20,794 nt of DNA from DASXTB01 sp036505615 (GCA_036505615.1 DASXTB010000024.1:1-20794); one strand, 5' to 3'; shown: positions 1-8,508, numbered from the stretch's first letter. Numbers and translations are program-made. Notes: generated by a model not told the origin, from the letters alone.

Positions 1-499
1 GAGGTCACCTCATGGACTAAGTGAAGATCGACGTAAAGAAGCGTCGGCTTTCCCGATTCCTGCCAGACTATGTGCCTATCCCAAATTTTATCGTAAAGCG
101 TTTTCATTCTAATAAGTCAGTTTACAAAATTCGACCTGGGACTACAACCGTCACGGGGCAGGTGGCAAGGGGAAGGCTCCGTTAACCTAAAGGTGAGGGA
201 CTTACTCAATTCTGGCCTGTAACCTATTGATTATGTGCGAGATACTGTTTAACATTTTAATGTAGTATTGGTCATCTAGTATTTATGCGTATTTGGGATC
301 AAAGATTATGTAATTCCTAGGACATTAATACTGTCTTACTAGAATCCAATCCAGCCAAGCTCAGGGAGCTGTGAAAAAATTGATTCAATCTGTACGGCGC
401 CGTGAGTGGTCGCCCGTTTTCCGAGAAAGGTGAACGGGTTCGGCCGGCCATACACATACAGGGCCGCCCCCACAATCTGGAACTTAAATTCTATCAGGG
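1..499. other. Non-coding stretch downstream of the molybdenum hydroxylase operon
   Basis: I see no convincing gene here on either strand: reading frames are short, no RNA gene fold was recognised, and the stretch is visibly richer in A and T than the coding regions. One weak hairpin is present, CCCGTT at 413-418 pairing with AACGGG at 433-438. It lies about 62 bases beyond the stop codon of the minus-strand operon and could help end that transcript, but no T-run follows it. The window edge is arbitrary, so the 3' end of a gene lying outside could be missed. Confidence 0.5.
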
Positions 500-2653
500 T
501 CAATCTAGCGGTGAGTTCAAGGGGAGACTGCGGAAGCGCTTCTTCAAATGCCGTGAAGCAGCGTTTGCCACCGCGGCGGCAAAAGGCACGGCCGGGGGTT
601 CCCCGATGCCGGTGGATGGTGTGCGGGGGTTGTTTACAATTGCGATTTCAATCGCCGGCACGTCGGAAATACGGGGAGCCAAATAGTCGCCGAAGCTGGA
701 GGTGAGAATTTTTCCATCCTCAAACAAGATCTTCTCGCGCAGTGTGTAACCGATTGCCTGCACAATGGCGCCTTCAATCTGGTTTCGCAGGATGTCGGGA
801 TTGACCACCGCGCCGCAGTCGACTGCCGCCCAGACCTTAGTTACCGCTATTCGTCCACTTGAATCGGCGTCGACTTCGGCTACCTCTGCTACATAGGTTG
901 CTGCGTCAACGGCTAACGCCAATCCCATGGAGTTCTTGCGCTCGCCGGCGCTGGCCCATCCCGAGATCTCGATCGCTTTGTTCAGCACCGACAGCAGACG
1001 GGGATCGGCAAGATTTTTGAGGCGCAGCGCCACGGGATCGAGGCCGGTCAGCTCGCCTATTTCGTCCAGGTGAACTTCACGCGCAAAGGTGTTGGCGGGA
1101 TTGGCCAGACCACGGTAGGAACCTTGGCGTAGAGGCGACTCGACCGGGTGAAAGACTGTAAGGCTGTTCTTGATGTTGTAGGGAGCAACAGCGCCTCGCT
1201 CCCCTGAATTGTAGTTATGAAATTCCCAGGCTGTTAGAGTGCCGTCGCTCTTGAAGCCACTTCTGATTTCGATATAAGCGGCGGGGCGAAAATAAGCCCA
1301 GGTGAATTCTTCCGCCCGCGTCCAGGCTAGACGGACTGGCCTGCCGGCTGTCCGGGCAATACGGGCTGCTTCAATGGCCGCGTCGGCAGTGTGCTTGCCG
1401 CCAAATGCCGAGCCTGTAGCGGGGACGAGTACATGCACCTGGTTTTCGGGGATCTTGAAGAAGACAGCCAGCTCTGATTTACACCCAAACGGGCGTTGCG
1501 TCCCAACATGCACCAGTAGACGCCCCTCTTTCCATTCCGCGGTCGCCGAACGCGGCTCCATCGAGGCATGTGCGATGTAAGGGAGCCGGTAGGATTGCTG
1601 GAGTCTTACCTCGGCCGCCGCAAATCCCTGCTCCAGATCTCCGCGCTGATCGAGTGCACGCGGGGGCTTAGCTTGATTCTTGAACCACTGGAAAATTTCC
1701 CGATCGCTGATTCCTTTCTCTTCCTGCCACTGGGCCTGAATCTTTTCGGCAGCCTGAGAAGCTGCTTCCTGAGTTTCAGCGGCAATACCGATGAAATTCC
1801 CGTCCACGAACGCCTTTACCACGCCGGGAACTTGCTGTGCCGCGCTCAGGTCGGCATTTATCAATTTGGCGCCAAAACTCGGGGGCCGGACCACCTTTCC
1901 AACCAGCATCGCCGGCATGCGCAAGTCATCGGCGTACAGGGCGCGGCCAGTAACTTTTGCCAGCCCGTCCACTCTCTGGATTGGACGATCGATCACTCGC
2001 CACTGTGCAGGGTCCTTCTCGGGTATTTGATCGGGGATTTCATTGTTTATCGGACCCGCTGCAACCAACTCTCCGTAGGTAATTTCAATCTGCGGCTTAG
2101 ACATCATCCGTACCCGACCATCCGAGGTAGACAGGTCAGACTTGGGTCTTTTCAGGCGGTCTGCGGCCCTATCCAGCAGGACGCCTCTGGCCGCAGCTGC
2201 AACCCGCCGTAGTTGCACTCCCATTGTGGCGGTGGTCCGGCTGCCAAAGGTTCCCATGTCAAAAGGAGTCAGGTCCGTATCTCCCATGACCAACTCTATG
2301 CTTTCCAGAGTGGCCGATAGTTCCTCAGCCACGGCTTGCGCCAGAGAGGTCCGCACACCCTGGCCTACTTCCACCTTCCCGGTGAAGACGGTGATCTTGC
2401 CGGAGGGCTCAATGCGCATCCAAGCGGCGATATCTTTGGGCATCGGGACGCGAAAGCCGCGCGCGCCTTGGCGTTGAAAACCGCTTTCCCCACTTTGGGC
2501 TAGCGACGCGGGCGCCGCAAGTATCACGACCAGGCCGCTGCCAAACAGTTTGAGGAAAGTCCGCCGGTCACTACCCAAGGCGTCCGGGAAGAAGGACGAA
2601 ATCTCATAACGCTCTTGTTCGATAAGCTCAGATCTCGCTTCTGCTTCTTTCAT
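500..2653 (-). CDS. Molybdopterin-binding large subunit of a xanthine dehydrogenase-family hydroxylase, Tat-exported (IorB-like)
   Basis: This is a 717-residue molybdenum-cofactor subunit of the xanthine oxidase superfamily. Such subunits hydroxylate N-heterocycles or oxidise aldehydes with water as oxygen donor; the substrate cannot be read from sequence. Residues 28-35 (SDRRTFLK) followed by a hydrophobic stretch ending near ASLAQ form a twin-arginine signal, so the enzyme should act in the periplasm. Family landmarks are present: GSAFGGKHT, the RGLANPANTFAREVHLDE segment, and STGIGEPP near the C-terminus with the catalytic glutamate at about residue 685. The length matches isoquinoline 1-oxidoreductase beta subunits. 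I chose the ATG at 2653 over the further-upstream one at 2719 because it forms a 4-base ATGA overlap with the preceding 2Fe-2S gene and avoids a 22-residue extension before an already long n-region. Translation is probably coupled to that gene. Confidence 0.92.
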   Translation of the reverse strand: MKEAEARSELIEQERYEISSFFPDALGSDRRTFLKLFGSGLVVILAAPASLAQSGESGFQRQGARGFRVPMPKDIAAWMRIEPSGKITVFTGKVEVGQGVRTSLAQAVAEELSATLESIELVMGDTDLTPFDMGTFGSRTTATMGVQLRRVAAAARGVLLDRAADRLKRPKSDLSTSDGRVRMMSKPQIEITYGELVAAGPINNEIPDQIPEKDPAQWRVIDRPIQRVDGLAKVTGRALYADDLRMPAMLVGKVVRPPSFGAKLINADLSAAQQVPGVVKAFVDGNFIGIAAETQEAASQAAEKIQAQWQEEKGISDREIFQWFKNQAKPPRALDQRGDLEQGFAAAEVRLQQSYRLPYIAHASMEPRSATAEWKEGRLLVHVGTQRPFGCKSELAVFFKIPENQVHVLVPATGSAFGGKHTADAAIEAARIARTAGRPVRLAWTRAEEFTWAYFRPAAYIEIRSGFKSDGTLTAWEFHNYNSGERGAVAPYNIKNSLTVFHPVESPLRQGSYRGLANPANTFAREVHLDEIGELTGLDPVALRLKNLADPRLLSVLNKAIEISGWASAGERKNSMGLALAVDAATYVAEVAEVDADSSGRIAVTKVWAAVDCGAVVNPDILRNQIEGAIVQAIGYTLREKILFEDGKILTSSFGDYLAPRISDVPAIEIAIVNNPRTPSTGIGEPPAVPFAAAVANAASRHLKKRFRSLPLNSPLD

Positions 2654-3126
2654 TGCGAAGCACCTCGCTGGCCAGCGACCTTTTTGACTGCCCGCCCGAT
2701 CCGCGTATAGGCGCAGCATCTACACAGGTTGCCAGCCAAGCCTTTACGGACGTCCTCGTCGGAAGGATTTGGATTGGCGCGCAGCAAAGCCACGACGCTC
2801 ATTATCATTCCAGGAGTGCAGTAACCGCACTGAAAGGCGCCTTCCTCCATGAAGGCCCTCTGGACAGGATGGAGCCTGCCGTTTTTGGCCAGTCCCTCAA
2901 TAGTCAGGATCTGTTTTCCTTCAACGGATTCGGCCGGCGTCACGCACGAGCGCACTGCCCGGTCGTTCACCAGCACGGTGCATGCTCCGCACTGCGCTTC
3001 CCCGCACCCGTATTTGGCGCCGGTCAGGGAGAGGGTATTCCGGATAAGGCTTAACAACACCTGGCCCGGCTCCACTCTCACTGATTGGGTTTGACCGTTG
3101 ACGGTTAGTTCAATGGATCGAAGCAT
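2650..3126 (-). CDS. 2Fe-2S small subunit of xanthine dehydrogenase-family hydroxylase (IorA-like)
   Basis: This 158-residue protein carries two [2Fe-2S] clusters that pass electrons from the molybdenum site of the large subunit. The N-terminal plant-type ferredoxin domain has CGEAQCGAC with C41, C46, C49 and C61. The C-terminal helical domain has CGYC (C100, C103) and CRC (C135, C137). An extra cysteine, C138, follows directly, giving CRCC where most relatives have CRCG or CRCT. It has no signal peptide, so it is expected to fold with the Tat-bearing partner and cross the membrane as a complex, as in related periplasmic enzymes. It starts 2 bases after the stop of the upstream 40-residue gene, with GGGAGAA as ribosome binding site inside that gene's end, and overlaps the large subunit by 4 bases. 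No FAD subunit is adjacent. Confidence 0.95.
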   Translation of the reverse strand: MLRSIELTVNGQTQSVRVEPGQVLLSLIRNTLSLTGAKYGCGEAQCGACTVLVNDRAVRSCVTPAESVEGKQILTIEGLAKNGRLHPVQRAFMEEGAFQCGYCTPGMIMSVVALLRANPNPSDEDVRKGLAGNLCRCCAYTRIGRAVKKVAGQRGASQ

Positions 3127-3128
3127 GG

Positions 3129-3251
3129 TTATTCTCCCTGCTGCTTGCGATACTTCTTCAGGATCTGCCGGCTAGTTGGCTGACCTCCGGCCAAAACCAT
3201 GATCAGAATCAACAATAGTATAATGGCCCAAATGGCGCCGAGAACCTCCAT
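3129..3251 (-). CDS. 40-residue single-span membrane protein, first gene of the hydroxylase operon
   Basis: This short reading frame is easily overlooked. It starts at ATG 3251 and stops at TAA 3131-3129. The ribosome binding site is strong: AGGAGAAGAGGA ends 2 bases before the ATG, placing the GGAG core at a normal distance. The product begins MEVLGAIWAI, continues as a hydrophobic helix at about residues 4-21, then has a short polar turn and a basic tail (LKKYRKQQ). That is the layout of a single-pass membrane protein with the basic tail probably cytoplasmic. Its stop lies 2 bases before the ATG of the 2Fe-2S subunit, so the three genes form one translationally packed operon. I recognise no family. 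It could anchor or help assemble the exported enzyme, or simply act as a leader cistron. Confidence 0.7.
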   Translation of the reverse strand: MEVLGAIWAIILLLILIMVLAGGQPTSRQILKKYRKQQGE

Positions 3252-3274
3252 TGTCCTCTTCTCCTTTTCGTCCT

Positions 3275-3303
3275 TTCATAACATGAGCCCCCTTTACTGA
3301 CAA
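3275..3303 (-). promoter_or_regulatory. Candidate sigma-70-type promoter of the hydroxylase operon
   Basis: Read on the minus strand, TTGTCA (3303-3298) is followed after exactly 17 bases by TATGAA (3280-3275). A TG two bases before that hexamer gives an extended -10 form. Transcription would begin near 3268, leaving a short leader with the AGGAGAAGAGGA ribosome binding site of the 40-residue gene. This rests only on match to the consensus. Confidence 0.45.
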
Positions 3304-3309
3304 GGCCTC

Positions 3310-3340
3310 TTGAAGCGGCCGAAAAACGAGATGATATACT
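3310..3340 (+). promoter_or_regulatory. Candidate extended -10 promoter of the M16 protease gene
   Basis: TATACT at 3335-3340 is preceded by TGA, giving an extended -10 element. A TTGAAG at 3310-3315 could be the -35 box, though the 19-base spacer is long. Transcription would begin at about 3347, only some 6 bases before the first ATG, so the mRNA would be nearly leaderless or translation would begin further in. The candidate lies back to back with the divergent promoter of the hydroxylase operon. Confidence 0.4.
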
Positions 3341-3352
3341 CTTCGGCGAAGG

Positions 3353-6175
3353 ATGCGTATCGCGAGCCTGGGACGCGGCGAAACTGAGTTGAGTTACGGA
3401 AAGCAAATTTTCAAGCTGGGACTGCTGTGCATTCTGTTGATGTATCAGGTGGCCGGACAGGCGCGCAGACCTGCCGGCGCGGAGAATCCTAGAAATAAAA
3501 TGCCCGAGTATATGAAGTTTTATCGGTCTAGGACCGATGAAGGAAATTTTGCGCGTGCTGTCTTAACCAATGGAATGACGGTAATCGTCGAAGAGTACCC
3601 CATCCATCCTGTGGCGTGCATTGGTACCTATGTCAAAGCGGGATATTTTGACGAAACGGACGACGTGGTGGGGATCTCTCATGTTCTCGAGCACATGTTT
3701 TTTAAGGGGACAACCAAGCGGGGCGTAGGCCAGGTGGCGCGGGACACGCGCACGCTGGGCGGCATTCTAAACGCCAGCACCATTTATGACCGCACTTGGT
3801 ACTACTGTGTAGTCCCGGCGGAAAACCTGAGCAAGGCAATGGAAATTCAGGCCGATGCGTTGCAGAACAGCGCTTTGGATGCAGGAGAGCTGAAAAAGGA
3901 GCTGGAGGTCATCATTCAAGAAGCGAAGCGCAAGCTGGACAATCCCACACCATTCGCGACCGAGAAGCTATTGGAGATGGCCTTCGAAAAGCACCGGATG
4001 AGGCGGTGGCGCATGGGGACTGAGGGTCTTCGCTCTCTGACGCGGGAGAAAATCCAAGAATTCTATCGACAACTTTACGTCCCCGAGCGAATTATTCTGG
4101 TCATTTGCGGCGACGTCCAGCGCGACCGCGTTCTGGAAAAGGTGGCTGAGCTTTACGGCAAGTTTGAGCGTCCGACGCGGCCCTCCTCAGGCTCGCCGGA
4201 CGAACCGGAGCAAACCTCTTTGCGTTACCGGGAATTGCGTGGCGCTGTACAACAGAGCCATCTGGTGCTGGGTTATCACACCGTCGGAGTAGAGCACCCC
4301 GACTATTATCCGCTGCTCGTTCTGAGTTACGTCCTGGGAGCCGGGCGAGGATCCATTTTTTATCAACAACTGCTGGACAAACAGCGGTTGGTTGATTCCT
4401 TTGATGTTTACCAGATGAGCTATCGGGGCGTGGGCATGTTCATGCTCGACTGTACGTTTGATCCGGCAAAGATTGATCGAGTTGAGCCGGCGATCCTGGC
4501 TGAAGTAGAGGTGCTCCGGAGCCGGACGCTGGAGCCTGCCGAAGTAAGGCGGGCCTTGACATTGGTGGAAAAAAGCCACTACCGAAGCCAGGAGGGTTGT
4601 GAATCGCGCGCCGAACAACTGGGTCACTTTGAAGCTCTTGGAGATTACAGGCAGCGCGACAAATTTGTTGAAAAAATTGGCCAGGTGACAGCCGATCAAG
4701 TCCGGACAGTGGCCGAGAAGTATTTTCGGACGGGGAACCTGAGTGTTTTGGAATACCAGTCGCGTAATGCGCCTCTCCGCTCCCAGGATGCGGCCAAGCT
4801 TAAGAGCGCGTGGGACCTTGTTCTGCCTGCCGTGGTTGAAAAAAGGCGCGGTGAAGCGCCCGGTTCCTCTGCCGGTCCCGAGAAGGCAAAAGCGGCTTCC
4901 TCCTGGATTCCCGATTACAAAAGCCGCAGTCTCAAACATACGTCGATCTTGCGAGGCCCAGAGGTCTACTACCGGGAAGATCACACGCTTCCACTTATAG
5001 ATGTCGCCTTCATTTTTCAGGGAGGACGGCTTGAAGAGCGGGAGGAAAACAGGGGAATCACCGAATTGGCCCTCAACATCGCCGCACGGGAGAGTGATCA
5101 TTACCGGGATGGGACGCTGGCGCTGGCCCTGGAACGCTTGGGAGGAACGATTCAGGTAATCAATGCTCCTGACTACTGTGGATTTATTCTGTCGATCCTT
5201 TCCAGGAATCTGGATGAGGGAATAAGGCTTGTGACGGAAGTCATTCAGAAGCCGATTTTTCGCGAAGAAACAGCATCCAGACAAAAGGAGCTTCAGTTGG
5301 CGCGGCTCAAGCGAATCAAAGAAAATAATTTTGCCTACCCGCTCCAGCTTTGCCGGGAGGCGCTGTTCGGCGCCCACCCATATGCTTTTCCGTCCGTGGG
5401 AACAGAAAAGACCGTGGCGGGGCTGAATGTCGAGCAACTGGACTCATGGTACCGAGACAATATTGCCCAGGTGAGGCCGCTTGTGGTGATCCTCGGAGAC
5501 ATTGAAGGCACCGCTGCGGCAGAGCAAATCGCCCGCGATTTCAGCGGTTCTCGATTCAAAGTGAAGAGCATTGCAGAACGCAGGGTGAATGCCCCGGACA
5601 AGTCGAGCCAGCGAAGCGACACGCGTGAGATCAAGCAGACCGCCACCGCTATCGGCTTCAGCGGGCCGGCCTTTGGTGATCGCGATTCGGACACTCTTGA
5701 TGTGATCCGCAACATGGTGAGCGGATTAGGCGGCCGATTTTTCGAGGAACTACGCGACCGGCAGAACCTGGCTTACACGGTCGCCGTACTGAATGAAAGC
5801 AACCGCTTCGGTGGAGCCGTCTATGGGTACATTGCCACTTCACCCGAAAATGCTGGACGGGCGGAAAGGGGCCTGCTGGACCAGTTTGCGCGTTTCAGCC
5901 AGGAACCGATCAAGGATGAGGAATACTATCGCGGCTTGGTTTCGACTATCGGAAGCCACGTCATTGGATTGCAATCCAGATTCAACTACCTTAATGAAAT
6001 CACCCGGTACGCGATTCTGGCCGGTGGTGTGGACCAGCTGGAGCAGTATTCCGCCAGGATCAAATCCATCACCATCGAAGAAATAAAAGCGGCGGCAAAG
6101 AAGTATTTCATTTCTGAGAAACATGCGTCCGGTATCGTGCGTGGTGAGGCGGAGCCGGCCGTGGTGACGCACTAG
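3353..6175 (+). CDS. Exported two-domain M16 family zinc metallopeptidase
   Basis: This 940-residue insulinase/pitrilysin-family protease carries both halves in one chain. The N-terminal half has the inverted zinc motif HVLEH (H110, E113, H114) and the third ligand E190 in VIIQEAKRKLDNP, so it should be catalytic. The C-terminal half (from about 540) has the same fold signature but no HxxEH, as usual for the inactive partner domain that closes the chamber. A hydrophobic segment at about residues 19-36 ending VAGQA looks like a signal peptide, placing it in the periplasm or outer membrane. Start choice is uncertain. The ATG at 3353 has GAAGG directly against it, too close for a normal binding site; a TTG at 3389 would give a more typical signal peptide beginning SYGKQIFKLG. 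It is followed by a heptad palindrome before manC. Confidence 0.93.
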   Translation: MRIASLGRGETELSYGKQIFKLGLLCILLMYQVAGQARRPAGAENPRNKMPEYMKFYRSRTDEGNFARAVLTNGMTVIVEEYPIHPVACIGTYVKAGYFDETDDVVGISHVLEHMFFKGTTKRGVGQVARDTRTLGGILNASTIYDRTWYYCVVPAENLSKAMEIQADALQNSALDAGELKKELEVIIQEAKRKLDNPTPFATEKLLEMAFEKHRMRRWRMGTEGLRSLTREKIQEFYRQLYVPERIILVICGDVQRDRVLEKVAELYGKFERPTRPSSGSPDEPEQTSLRYRELRGAVQQSHLVLGYHTVGVEHPDYYPLLVLSYVLGAGRGSIFYQQLLDKQRLVDSFDVYQMSYRGVGMFMLDCTFDPAKIDRVEPAILAEVEVLRSRTLEPAEVRRALTLVEKSHYRSQEGCESRAEQLGHFEALGDYRQRDKFVEKIGQVTADQVRTVAEKYFRTGNLSVLEYQSRNAPLRSQDAAKLKSAWDLVLPAVVEKRRGEAPGSSAGPEKAKAASSWIPDYKSRSLKHTSILRGPEVYYREDHTLPLIDVAFIFQGGRLEEREENRGITELALNIAARESDHYRDGTLALALERLGGTIQVINAPDYCGFILSILSRNLDEGIRLVTEVIQKPIFREETASRQKELQLARLKRIKENNFAYPLQLCREALFGAHPYAFPSVGTEKTVAGLNVEQLDSWYRDNIAQVRPLVVILGDIEGTAAAEQIARDFSGSRFKVKSIAERRVNAPDKSSQRSDTREIKQTATAIGFSGPAFGDRDSDTLDVIRNMVSGLGGRFFEELRDRQNLAYTVAVLNESNRFGGAVYGYIATSPENAGRAERGLLDQFARFSQEPIKDEEYYRGLVSTIGSHVIGLQSRFNYLNEITRYAILAGGVDQLEQYSARIKSITIEEIKAAAKKYFISEKHASGIVRGEAEPAVVTH

Positions 6176-6194
6176 AACAGTACCGATTTACAGT

Positions 6195-6351
6195 GCAGCC
6201 GCGACAAATGTCGAATTTCGAATTCCGAACGTCGAATGACGGCATCGCCAGTCCGGTGACCTGAGTTGCGGGTTGCCCTTTTGGATCATCGTGGTGGTTC
6301 ATTCGACATTCGAAACTCGACATTCGACATTCGAGGCGCAGTCGCGACAAA
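6195..6351 (+). repeat. Heptad palindrome, CATTCGA word, between the M16 gene and manC
   Basis: The 5' arm (about 6207-6240) is a degenerate array of GTCGAAT-like 7-mers. The 3' arm (about 6299-6335) is an array of the complement, CATTCGA, with four of five units exact. The arms can pair into a long imperfect stem around a loop of roughly 60 bases. A 14-base near-identical direct repeat, GCAGCCGCGACAAA at 6195-6208 and GCAGTCGCGACAAA at 6338-6351, brackets the structure; the second copy ends directly at the manC ATG. There is no T-run typical of an intrinsic terminator. Confidence 0.8.
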
Positions 6352-7431
6352 ATGAATCACCCTACCTGGCGTGCCCTGATTATGGCAGGAGGATCGGGTA
6401 CACGTTTTTGGCCTAAGAGCCGCCGATCCTATCCCAAGCAGCTCCTGCCTATCACCGGTGACGATTCCATGATTCGCCAGACCTTCCTGCGATTGAGGGG
6501 GTTTGTGCCGGCTTCCAGCATCTGGATTATTTCGGGTGAAGACCATGTCGCGCGGATTCGCCGCCAGATTCCGGAAATACGTGCGTCCCATGTCATCGGG
6601 GAGCCGGCAGCCCGCAACACCGCTCCGTGCGTGGCATTGGCGGCTTTTCTGCTGCGCCAGGAAGATCCCGAGACATTGATGTTCGTTCTCCCCGCTGACC
6701 ATGTCATCGACGACCGGCGAGAGTTTCATCGCAGCCTTACCGCCGCGGCTCATGTGGCGGTGAAACACGATGCTCTCGTCACCTTCGGCATCAAGCCGAC
6801 TGTTGCTTCAACCGGCTATGGATATCTGGAGCTGGAAAAGAGCACTCTCCAGACCGGCGGGATTTCTTACTACAAGCTGCGGCGATTCGTGGAAAAACCG
6901 AATCGGGCAAAAGCTCGGTTATACCTTCGCCGGGGCAATTTCCTCTGGAACAGCGGGATGTTTGTTTGGAAGACCAGCGCCTTTCTGAAGAACTTGCGAC
7001 GTTACATGCCGGAGAATTTCAGAGCTCTCGAGCGGGTCGACTGGTCGCGGCCCCAGATCGCGCGGCAACAATTGTTCCGAATTTATCCGCGGCTGGACGC
7101 TACATCGGTCGACTACGGGATCATGGAAAAGGCCGAAAATATTTATGCAGTTCGCGCCACGTTCGACTGGAGTGATGTGGGAAGCTGGGATGCGGTAGAG
7201 CCTTTCCTGCGTAGAGACGGAAAGGGGAATGTCTCGCGAGGGAAGCTGATTGCCCTCGACTCGCGGGGCCTGATTGTCGATTCACCCAAGCTGGTGGCAA
7301 CAGTTGGCGTGCGCGATTTGATTATTATTGACAGCGGTGACGCTTTGCTGGTGTGCGACAAAACGCAGGCGCAAAAGGTTAAGCAGGTCGTGGATCGTCT
7401 GAAATCCGAGAAGTTGTCCCGCTACTTATGA
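6352..7431 (+). CDS. manC: Mannose-1-phosphate guanylyltransferase
   Basis: This 359-residue enzyme makes GDP-mannose from mannose-1-phosphate and GTP in the cytoplasm. The nucleotide-binding signature AGGSGTRFWP with the following YPKQLL lies at residues 12-32. VLPADHVIDD and FVEKPNRAKA are further family blocks, and NFLWNSGMFVWK is the characteristic sugar-site segment. The length fits the single-function form, without the C-terminal cupin isomerase domain of the bifunctional type. The start is fixed by the signature lying right behind it, yet no Shine-Dalgarno is visible: the 14 bases before the ATG are one copy of the GCAGTCGCGACAAA direct repeat. Its stop overlaps the next gene by 4 bases (ATGA), so the three sugar-nucleotide genes form one coupled operon. 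Confidence 0.93.
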   Translation: MNHPTWRALIMAGGSGTRFWPKSRRSYPKQLLPITGDDSMIRQTFLRLRGFVPASSIWIISGEDHVARIRRQIPEIRASHVIGEPAARNTAPCVALAAFLLRQEDPETLMFVLPADHVIDDRREFHRSLTAAAHVAVKHDALVTFGIKPTVASTGYGYLELEKSTLQTGGISYYKLRRFVEKPNRAKARLYLRRGNFLWNSGMFVWKTSAFLKNLRRYMPENFRALERVDWSRPQIARQQLFRIYPRLDATSVDYGIMEKAENIYAVRATFDWSDVGSWDAVEPFLRRDGKGNVSRGKLIALDSRGLIVDSPKLVATVGVRDLIIIDSGDALLVCDKTQAQKVKQVVDRLKSEKLSRYL

Positions 7432-8504
7432 GGCTCGCCGACACAGAATCGCAAAGACTGCTGGATGCTCCTGGCCGGCTGCAATCTTTAGATACTGGAG
7501 GGATGCTGTCGATCCTGGGCAATTTCCGAGATCACATCTTCCAGGCCAACGAGCTCGGCAAGAGCTTTGATATAAGGATCTCACGACAGATTCGAAACGT
7601 GGTGATAACGGGACTGGGAGGCAGCGCCATCGGTGGCGAACTGGTGCAGTCATTGGTGTCGAGAAGGTGCAGCACAGGCATTTGGATAAACCGGGAGTAT
7701 CGCGTCCCTGCGTTTGTGGGAGAACACTCGCTGGTGGTGGCGTGCAGCTACTCGGGCAATACTGAAGAAACGAATTCCGCTTACTTGTCTGCCCGCGATC
7801 GAAAGGCCCGGCTGGTGGTCATCAGCAGCGGGGGTGAGCTCGCCTCAAGGGCGCAGGCCGACGGTATACCGCTGTTGAAGATTCCCACAGGCTATCCGCC
7901 AAGGACTGCAATCGCCTTCTCAGTTTTTCCGCTGTTGTGGATTTTGCATAAAACTGGTGTTTGGCAGTGGCCGGAACAGATTGCGGAGGTAACCATGTCC
8001 GCAGTCGCGTCAACCTGCAATAAATATCGCCCTGAAGTCCCCGCATCTGACAATGATGCCAAGCAGGTGGCGCTGAATTTGCATAATAAATTGCCGGTCA
8101 TTTATGCACCATCGGATCCGCTGGGAGCCATTGCGAATCGATGGAGAGGGCAGTTTGCCGAGAACGCAAAGAGCCTGGCATGGCACAGTGTTCTTCCGGA
8201 GATGACACACAATGAGATTGTGGGGTGGGCCCACCCCGAATGCCTCAGGCATGCCCAAGTTTTATGTTTGAGGGACCAGGACGAACATCCGAAGGTGGCT
8301 AGGCGGTTCGAATTCCTGCTGGAAAAGCTGCGCTCGGCCTCCCAGGCGCCGCTGCAGTTTTCCGGGAACGGCGAATCATTACTGGAGAGGGTTTTTTCCT
8401 TGATCGTTCTGGGCGATTACGCCAGCGTATACCTGGCATTTCTTTATTCAGAAGATCCCACACCTGTGACGGTGATCGAAGAATTGAAACAGTCATTGAA
8501 GTGA
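7428..8504 (+). CDS. Bifunctional phosphoglucose/phosphomannose isomerase
   Basis: This is a 358-residue SIS-domain isomerase that interconverts glucose-6-phosphate or mannose-6-phosphate with fructose-6-phosphate, of the kind first described in crenarchaea. Visible motifs are GLGGSAIGGE at 62-71, the phosphate-binding SYSGNTEET at 107-115, PPRTAIAFS near 157-165, and THNEIVGW near 260-267 with the conserved histidine. The size and motif set distinguish it from the longer classical glucose isomerase and from cupin-type mannose-6-phosphate isomerase. It overlaps manC by 4 bases and lies 4 bases before the phosphomannomutase gene. In this setting its main job is probably supplying mannose-6-phosphate for GDP-mannose. 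Whether both activities are significant in the cell cannot be told from sequence. Confidence 0.88.
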   Translation: MRLADTESQRLLDAPGRLQSLDTGGMLSILGNFRDHIFQANELGKSFDIRISRQIRNVVITGLGGSAIGGELVQSLVSRRCSTGIWINREYRVPAFVGEHSLVVACSYSGNTEETNSAYLSARDRKARLVVISSGGELASRAQADGIPLLKIPTGYPPRTAIAFSVFPLLWILHKTGVWQWPEQIAEVTMSAVASTCNKYRPEVPASDNDAKQVALNLHNKLPVIYAPSDPLGAIANRWRGQFAENAKSLAWHSVLPEMTHNEIVGWAHPECLRHAQVLCLRDQDEHPKVARRFEFLLEKLRSASQAPLQFSGNGESLLERVFSLIVLGDYASVYLAFLYSEDPTPVTVIEELKQSLK

Positions 8505-8508
8505 TGTC

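Noticed and set aside
1568..2212. 214-codon plus-strand frame inside the molybdopterin subunit
   Set aside because: It is antisense to a gene with all expected cofactor motifs; no ribosome binding site or family resemblance.
4187..5437. 416-codon open frame on the minus strand inside the M16 gene
   Set aside because: It lies wholly opposite a well-supported protease with intact zinc motif; its translation shows no domain, and long antisense frames are common in GC-rich genes.
6191..6351. CRISPR-like array in the CATTCGA repeats
   Set aside because: Units are 7 bases, contiguous and mirrored in two arms with no spacers; no cas genes are present.
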